NCBI GenBank assembly: GCA_036310525.1
Contig: JAXJRQ010000107.1
Coordinates: forward strand, 1 to 11,196
DNA: 11,196 nt
Direction of reading: 5' to 3'
Source of the DNA: UBA4716 sp036310525
GTDB taxonomy: Bacteria; Bacillota; Clostridia; UBA1381
The position numbers and the translations under genes are program-made. A model generated the notes under the pieces. It made no database searches. It had not been told where the DNA came from and saw nothing but the letters and a program-made list of their open reading frames with translations. Of the stretch, positions 7,643-11,196 are shown in pieces (the first letter of the stretch is position 1; each line of letters begins with the position of its first letter).

Positions 7643-8546
7643 CTGCTCCACGCTCCTTTAAAAATTTAATTGTTTCATCATACTGCGGAACACCTTTTCT
7701 GGCGCCCAGCTTTGTACATTTCAGTGCCGATACAGCACTTGAGAATATACACGCTTTATTATACTCCATATTATGAGTTATTGCAAACGCAAATGCACCG
7801 TGAAATACATCGCCTGAGCCGTTAGAATCAACAGCTTCTACCAAAAACGCAGGATATTCGGTGATTTTTTCACCGTCATACATAATTCCGCCTTTTTTTC
7901 CCTGAGTTATAACAACGATTTCAGGTGAATACTTTTCAAAAAGTATTCTTGCAGCTTCTTCGGTTGTTTTTGCACCGGTATGACCAAGCGAAAATTCCTC
8001 GGAAGGAATTAAAACATCCACATACGGTAAAAGTCTTTCAATGCCGTCATACAAGCCGCCTGCATCATACAGTACCTTTGTGCCGTTTTCACGCGCAATT
8101 TTTGCACCTTCAACAGCCGCATCAAGCTCATTTCCGTCAACCATTAAAAGCTCAGCATTTTTTATTGCTTCAATCTGCTTATCATTAAGCTTTAATGGCG
8201 GTAATGTTCCTTTATCAAAAACGCAGGTACGTGAGGTGGTATCACTGCTTAGCCATATATACGACGAAAAAGCGGTATAACCGCCTTTTACGTCTATATA
8301 GTCAGTAGAAACCCCGTATCTCTTAAAATCTTCAATGAGAAAGCTTCCGACATTATCATCTGTCAGACAGCCGATATATGCACTGTCTCCGCCTAATTTT
8401 GAAGCCGCAACAAGTCCTGTTGCACACGGACCGCCTCCGCTTACAACCACACTTTCTGCACGCATCTTTGTATCCTCATCGGGATAGGTCGGCAAAGTAA
8501 TCAGTGTATCATATACATTTGCTCCGATTCCTACTATACTGCTCAT
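7632..8546 (-). CDS. PfkB/ribokinase-family carbohydrate kinase, possibly IolC-like
   Basis: This 304-residue cytosolic kinase transfers phosphate from ATP to a sugar or keto-sugar acid. It shows the ribokinase fold: N-terminal GIGANVYD (6-13), the substrate-site SGGGPCATG (36-44), and the C-terminal signature VDSNGSGDVFHGAFA (239-253) with anion hole GSGD and catalytic base D246. In most relatives this stretch reads D-T-x-G-A-G-D; here S-N-G-S-G-D is a mild variant. The protein is shorter than typical IolC and its N-terminus is ketohexokinase-like, so 2-deoxy-5-keto-gluconate kinase activity is inferred only from the neighbours (IolB after it, class II aldolase before it). The ATG overlaps the aldolase TGA in an ATGA arrangement. 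No well-placed Shine-Dalgarno is present (AGGAG lies 13 bases away), so translation probably depends on coupling. Confidence 0.92.
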   Translation of the reverse strand: MSSIVGIGANVYDTLITLPTYPDEDTKMRAESVVVSGGGPCATGLVAASKLGGDSAYIGCLTDDNVGSFLIEDFKRYGVSTDYIDVKGGYTAFSSYIWLSSDTTSRTCVFDKGTLPPLKLNDKQIEAIKNAELLMVDGNELDAAVEGAKIARENGTKVLYDAGGLYDGIERLLPYVDVLIPSEEFSLGHTGAKTTEEAARILFEKYSPEIVVITQGKKGGIMYDGEKITEYPAFLVEAVDSNGSGDVFHGAFAFAITHNMEYNKACIFSSAVSALKCTKLGARKGVPQYDETIKFLKERGADEF

Positions 8547-9370
8547 GCCTTATTTTCAGCTCCTAAAAGTTTGATTTTACTGAGCGCAAATTCCTTTACA
8601 TTTTTGATTGCATCTTTCATGAACAAGTCAATTGCGATAAGGTCTCTTGATGTTTCAAATACTTTATCAAGGAATGAATAGCATACGTCAGTACCAAAGT
8701 TAATCTTTCTTATACCTGCATCAATTGCAGCAATAAGCTGATCATCAGGAACACCGCTTCCACCATGGAGTACAAGCGGAGTGCCGGTTGCTTCTGAAAT
8801 ATCCTTAATCCTCTGAATATCAAGAACAGGTGCTTTCTTGTATCTGCCGTGAGCTGTACCAACAAGAATTGCCAAAGCTGCAACGCCTGTTTCGTCAATG
8901 AATTTCTTTGCTTCATCAACATCAGTAAAATCTGACATAGAATCATCATTTACTGAACCAACGTGACCAAGTTCACCTTCAACCTGAACACCAATAGCTG
9001 CACACATATCAACAATCTTCTTGGTTTCTGCAACATTTTCTTCAAAATCAAGTGCTGATTTGTCAATCATGATACCTGTTGCACCGTAACGAAGAGCTTT
9101 TGTAACCTCTTCAATTCCGGCACCGTGGTCAAGGTGGAAACAGATGGGCACACTTGCCTTTTCAGCCGCCGCAAGAACTATCGGTGAAACATAATAACCC
9201 TCACCATTTGTAAAAAGTCTGCTGTAGCTCTGGATAATTACAGGAGCTTTTGCTTCTTCAGCCGCTTCTATAATACCCATAACGGTTTCCATATTATAAA
9301 CATTGAATGCAGGAAGGGCAAATTTGCCCTCTACTGCAATATCAAGTATTTCCTTAAAACTTACAAGCAT
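8543..9370 (-). CDS. Class II (zinc) ketose-bisphosphate aldolase, FBP/TBP/IolJ family
   Basis: This Zn-dependent aldolase of 275 residues cleaves a phosphorylated ketose-like substrate to dihydroxyacetone phosphate plus an aldehyde. Visible active-site parts are HLDHG (79-83; D81 catalytic, H82 zinc), EGELGHVG (131-138; E133), GTAHGRYK (171-178; H174 zinc), LHGGSG (201-206; H202 zinc) and NFGTD (224-228; phosphate site). Members of this family include fructose- and tagatose-bisphosphate aldolases and IolJ, which splits 6-phospho-5-dehydro-2-deoxygluconate. The loop MIDKSALDFEEN (101-112) differs from the common MIDGSHLPFEEN, removing a Gly and a His, so a non-standard substrate is plausible. 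The start at 9370 has GAGGAGG ten bases upstream and overlaps the Fe-S gene by ten bases. With the PfkB kinase and IolB next in the operon, an IolJ-like role is the best guess, but not certain. Confidence 0.93.
   Translation of the reverse strand: MLVSFKEILDIAVEGKFALPAFNVYNMETVMGIIEAAEEAKAPVIIQSYSRLFTNGEGYYVSPIVLAAAEKASVPICFHLDHGAGIEEVTKALRYGATGIMIDKSALDFEENVAETKKIVDMCAAIGVQVEGELGHVGSVNDDSMSDFTDVDEAKKFIDETGVAALAILVGTAHGRYKKAPVLDIQRIKDISEATGTPLVLHGGSGVPDDQLIAAIDAGIRKINFGTDVCYSFLDKVFETSRDLIAIDLFMKDAIKNVKEFALSKIKLLGAENKA
9315..9330. repeat. 16-bp perfect palindrome inside the aldolase gene
   Basis: AGGGCAAATTTGCCCT is a perfect palindrome 40-55 bases downstream of the aldolase start codon, over codons 14-19. 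Its half GGGCAAATTT also forms part of the hairpin arms at 5976-6007. It could be a protein-binding site, or simply the codons for EGKFAL; the latter is quite possible. Confidence 0.35.
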
Positions 9371-10449
9371 TGTGAAATAACCTCCTCAATAGTCATTATT
9401 TCTGCATTTTCAGGCTTAACAGATGACATAATTGCATATTCTGCAGGTGATGCAGTAACAACAATCTGAGCATTCATATTAAGAGCATCTCTCCATCTGT
9501 TATTAGCAACTTCCTTCATTACATCACTCATGTACTCATTCATGATAAGATTACCTGCAAGCATAGTATCCTTACCGTTTAAGAGCATTTCATTTACAGT
9601 TCCGCAAGCTGAAAGAATTTCTCTTGCAGGTACTGTTTCTTCAAGATCTCTTGCAAGTGATGCAGGATCCTGGAATGTATATGCTTTGCCACTGTTCTTA
9701 ACTTTGATTGTGCCGTTTACAATAAGGTCAGCTAAAAATGCAGTAAATGTAACTACTTTAGCCTTAACGTCTACTCCCCATTCCTTATACTCACGCATAA
9801 GCATTGCCGCATCAGCAGGGTCGTAGCAAACAACCTTCTTATATTCTGAAAGTGTTTTTGCTGTTGCTTCTGTGATTTTCTTTGTTTCATCAGCAGCACC
9901 GATAAGGAATTCCATATCATAACCGCTATCAGGTTCATCACTTAGTACAGTGAAGTCAACACCTACTTTTTTAAGAAGCTCAATTGCTTCAATTGCATTT
10001 TTAGGTGTTACATATGCCGCATCACGTCCGAGCAACAACAATGTATCTGACTTACCAAGTCCGCTGATTGCTTTTTCAAGCTCAGCATCTTTGTCAAGTC
10101 CGTACACATTACCCTTGCTTTCATAATTATCAAGCATCTTTTCTATGTATGCAGGAAGCTTACCTTCAAGTGCAGCTGCAAGTCTTGCTTCTTTTGTGAA
10201 CATTACAGGATCCCAGCCTGTTACACATTCTTTAACACAAGCACCGCATAAAGCACACTCATAAACATTATTTACAATATCCTCTGAATATTCTACACCT
10301 TCACGTGCTACAAGTGCCAAAATCATACCTCTTGCACGTGCTGTATTTCTCTCCTGACCTGTTGCATTTCCGATGGGACAAATATGTCTGCACATCCAGC
10401 AAAAACGACAGGAGTCCATATGTTCTCTACTCTTTGTTGAAAAATTCAT
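9361..10449 (-). CDS. (Fe-S)-binding oxidoreductase subunit, GlcF/HdrD-like with degenerate CCG region
   Basis: This is an electron-transfer subunit likely partnered with the FAD oxidase encoded just upstream. The 362-residue protein has two [4Fe-4S] motifs: C14-xx-C17-xx-C20-xxx-C24-P and C65-xx-C68-xx-C71-xxx-C75. The C-terminal part follows the layout of the GlcF/heterodisulfide-reductase CCG domain, but its cysteines are gone: the segment that usually reads HDPC reads QDPA (FQDPASLARDL) and the usual CCGxGG stretch reads LAGNLIMNEYM. It therefore should carry two ferredoxin-type clusters but not a CCG-bound cofactor site. No membrane segment is seen, so it is likely cytosolic. The ATG at 10449 was chosen because AAGGAGG is seven bases upstream; a GTG directly before it is less well placed. 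It lies 12 bases after the FAD oxidase gene and overlaps the aldolase gene by ten bases. Confidence 0.92.
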   Translation of the reverse strand: MNFSTKSREHMDSCRFCWMCRHICPIGNATGQERNTARARGMILALVAREGVEYSEDIVNNVYECALCGACVKECVTGWDPVMFTKEARLAAALEGKLPAYIEKMLDNYESKGNVYGLDKDAELEKAISGLGKSDTLLLLGRDAAYVTPKNAIEAIELLKKVGVDFTVLSDEPDSGYDMEFLIGAADETKKITEATAKTLSEYKKVVCYDPADAAMLMREYKEWGVDVKAKVVTFTAFLADLIVNGTIKVKNSGKAYTFQDPASLARDLEETVPAREILSACGTVNEMLLNGKDTMLAGNLIMNEYMSDVMKEVANNRWRDALNMNAQIVVTASPAEYAIMSSVKPENAEIMTIEEVISQCL

Positions 10450-10461
10450 CACAATTCCTCC

Positions 10462-11196
10462 TTATAGTCCCAGCTTGTACGGATTCAAAATACCGTTCGG
10501 GTCAAGATCCTTTTTCAAGCCTTCAAATACTTTCATTGCAGGTCCGTACTGCTCTTTCATAAGTCTTCCGAGCTTAATACCTACACCATGGTGGTCGTTA
10601 ACAACACCGCCGTTTGCAAGAGCTGTTCTTACACCGCAGTTCCAAATTTCGTTATGAAGTCTTAATGCCTCATGCGGATCCTGTGGAACATCATCAACAA
10701 TGAAACGGTCGTAAATCATACAACCCCATTCATACCAGTGTGAGAAATGTGCAATAAATCTTGCCATCGGGAAGTTTGATTCGATAGCTTTCTTCATTTC
10801 CCAGTAAATGTTTTCAATCTTGTCATAAGGAGCAATTGTATCCATTGTACCGAACATCTGCGGTAAATCCATCATATGACCCGGATAGAAGAATGTAATC
10901 TTTTCCTTCCACCACTTTTCGCCGTATTCTGAACCTAAGTCCTCAGCACCGTACTTATTGAAGATAGAAAGCAAAATCTTTTCTTCAACTTCAACAATTT
11001 CTGAAACGCCTTCAATAGCGATGTTCATAAATGCACCCGGCTTTGAAACGCCGACAATTTTCTTAATAAGCGAAGCTGTTTCTGCTTCATCATATAATCT
11101 CATAACCGAAGGCTTAAACTTCTGTAAAAGCTCTCTTCCGGCATTAAATGCATCTGTCATGTTCTTGAAGAGGAAGCCTCTGAACTTTCTTGATTC
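10462..11196 (-). CDS. FAD-linked oxidase, GlcD/AGPS-like (VAO family), C-terminal part, cut by window edge
   Basis: This is the C-terminal 244 residues of an FAD-binding oxidase/dehydrogenase of the vanillyl-alcohol-oxidase superfamily (relatives: glycolate oxidase GlcD, D-lactate dehydrogenases, alkyl-DHAP synthase). The FAD-binding half lies beyond 11196; the frame is open to the edge and reads RKFRGFLFKNM there, a typical stretch of the family. Visible C-terminal motifs are HFSHWYEWGCMIYDRF (residues 150-165 of the visible part), NDHHGVG (200-206) and DPNGILNP (232-239), matching the cap domain and the C-terminal helix-loop of AGPS-like members. AGPS has three His in a row before GVG; here the first is Asp. 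It probably oxidises a hydroxyl group of the pathway substrate and passes electrons to the Fe-S protein encoded 12 bases downstream and to the fused ETF. It is the first visible gene of the operon; the operon promoter is outside the window. Confidence 0.92.
   Translation of the reverse strand, partial: ESRKFRGFLFKNMTDAFNAGRELLQKFKPSVMRLYDEAETASLIKKIVGVSKPGAFMNIAIEGVSEIVEVEEKILLSIFNKYGAEDLGSEYGEKWWKEKITFFYPGHMMDLPQMFGTMDTIAPYDKIENIYWEMKKAIESNFPMARFIAHFSHWYEWGCMIYDRFIVDDVPQDPHEALRLHNEIWNCGVRTALANGGVVNDHHGVGIKLGRLMKEQYGPAMKVFEGLKKDLDPNGILNPYKLGL

Noticed and set aside
1..11196. CRISPR arrays, tRNA/rRNA genes, insertion sequences, phage or defence genes.
   Set aside because: No repeat arrays, transposase motifs or RNA gene signatures were found; all of the DNA is explained by metabolic and regulatory genes.

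Overview
The window looks like an accessory carbohydrate-catabolism locus from a low-GC, anaerobic Firmicute, probably a gut-type Clostridia member (Lachnospiraceae or Oscillospiraceae). This rests on AT-rich DNA, strong AGGAGG-type ribosome binding sites, tight gene packing, the membrane-AraC regulator style, a DUF4867 protein and oxygen-sensitive Fe-S and ETF proteins. No rRNA, tRNA, CRISPR, insertion sequence or phage gene was seen, and no gene-free stretch exceeds about 105 bases.

Layout. At the left edge, on the + strand, is the C-terminal part of a membrane-type AraC/YesN regulator (3-1301). A 16-bp bidirectional terminator hairpin (about 1307-1344) separates it from convergent genes on the - strand. 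Next is a TIM-barrel sugar phosphate isomerase/epimerase gene (1355-2320) with its own sigma-A promoter (TTGAAA, 17 bp, TATAAT). Just upstream of its -35 box lie two 8-bp direct repeats 21 bp apart, which is the geometry of an AraC-family operator.

The rest is one compact - strand operon that enters from beyond the right edge. In transcription order it holds: an FAD-linked oxidase of the GlcD/AGPS type (C-terminal part only), a two-cluster Fe-S protein with a degenerate CCG region, a class II aldolase, a PfkB-family sugar kinase, a 5-deoxy-glucuronate isomerase (IolB), an aldose 1-epimerase-like mutarotase, a DUF4867 protein of unknown function, an FGGY sugar kinase, and a single-chain fusion of EtfB and EtfA. 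Several junctions overlap (ATGA 4 bp; 10, 11 and 16 bp), suggesting translational coupling. A 14-bp hairpin lies directly after the epimerase stop codon.

How the genes may work together (inference). IolB, a PfkB kinase, a class II aldolase and an IolE-like TIM barrel resemble the lower half of myo-inositol catabolism: isomerise a deoxy-uronate-like intermediate, phosphorylate it, then cleave it. IolG, IolD and IolA are not in the window. The operon instead carries a complete-looking flavin redox module (FAD oxidase, Fe-S protein, fused ETF). A reasonable hypothesis is that a polyol, cyclitol or sugar acid is oxidised by the flavoprotein, with electrons passed through the Fe-S protein and the fused ETF instead of directly to NAD+. 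The real substrate cannot be read from the sequence. The compact EtfB-EtfA fusion and its setting in a sugar operon are the most unusual features here.
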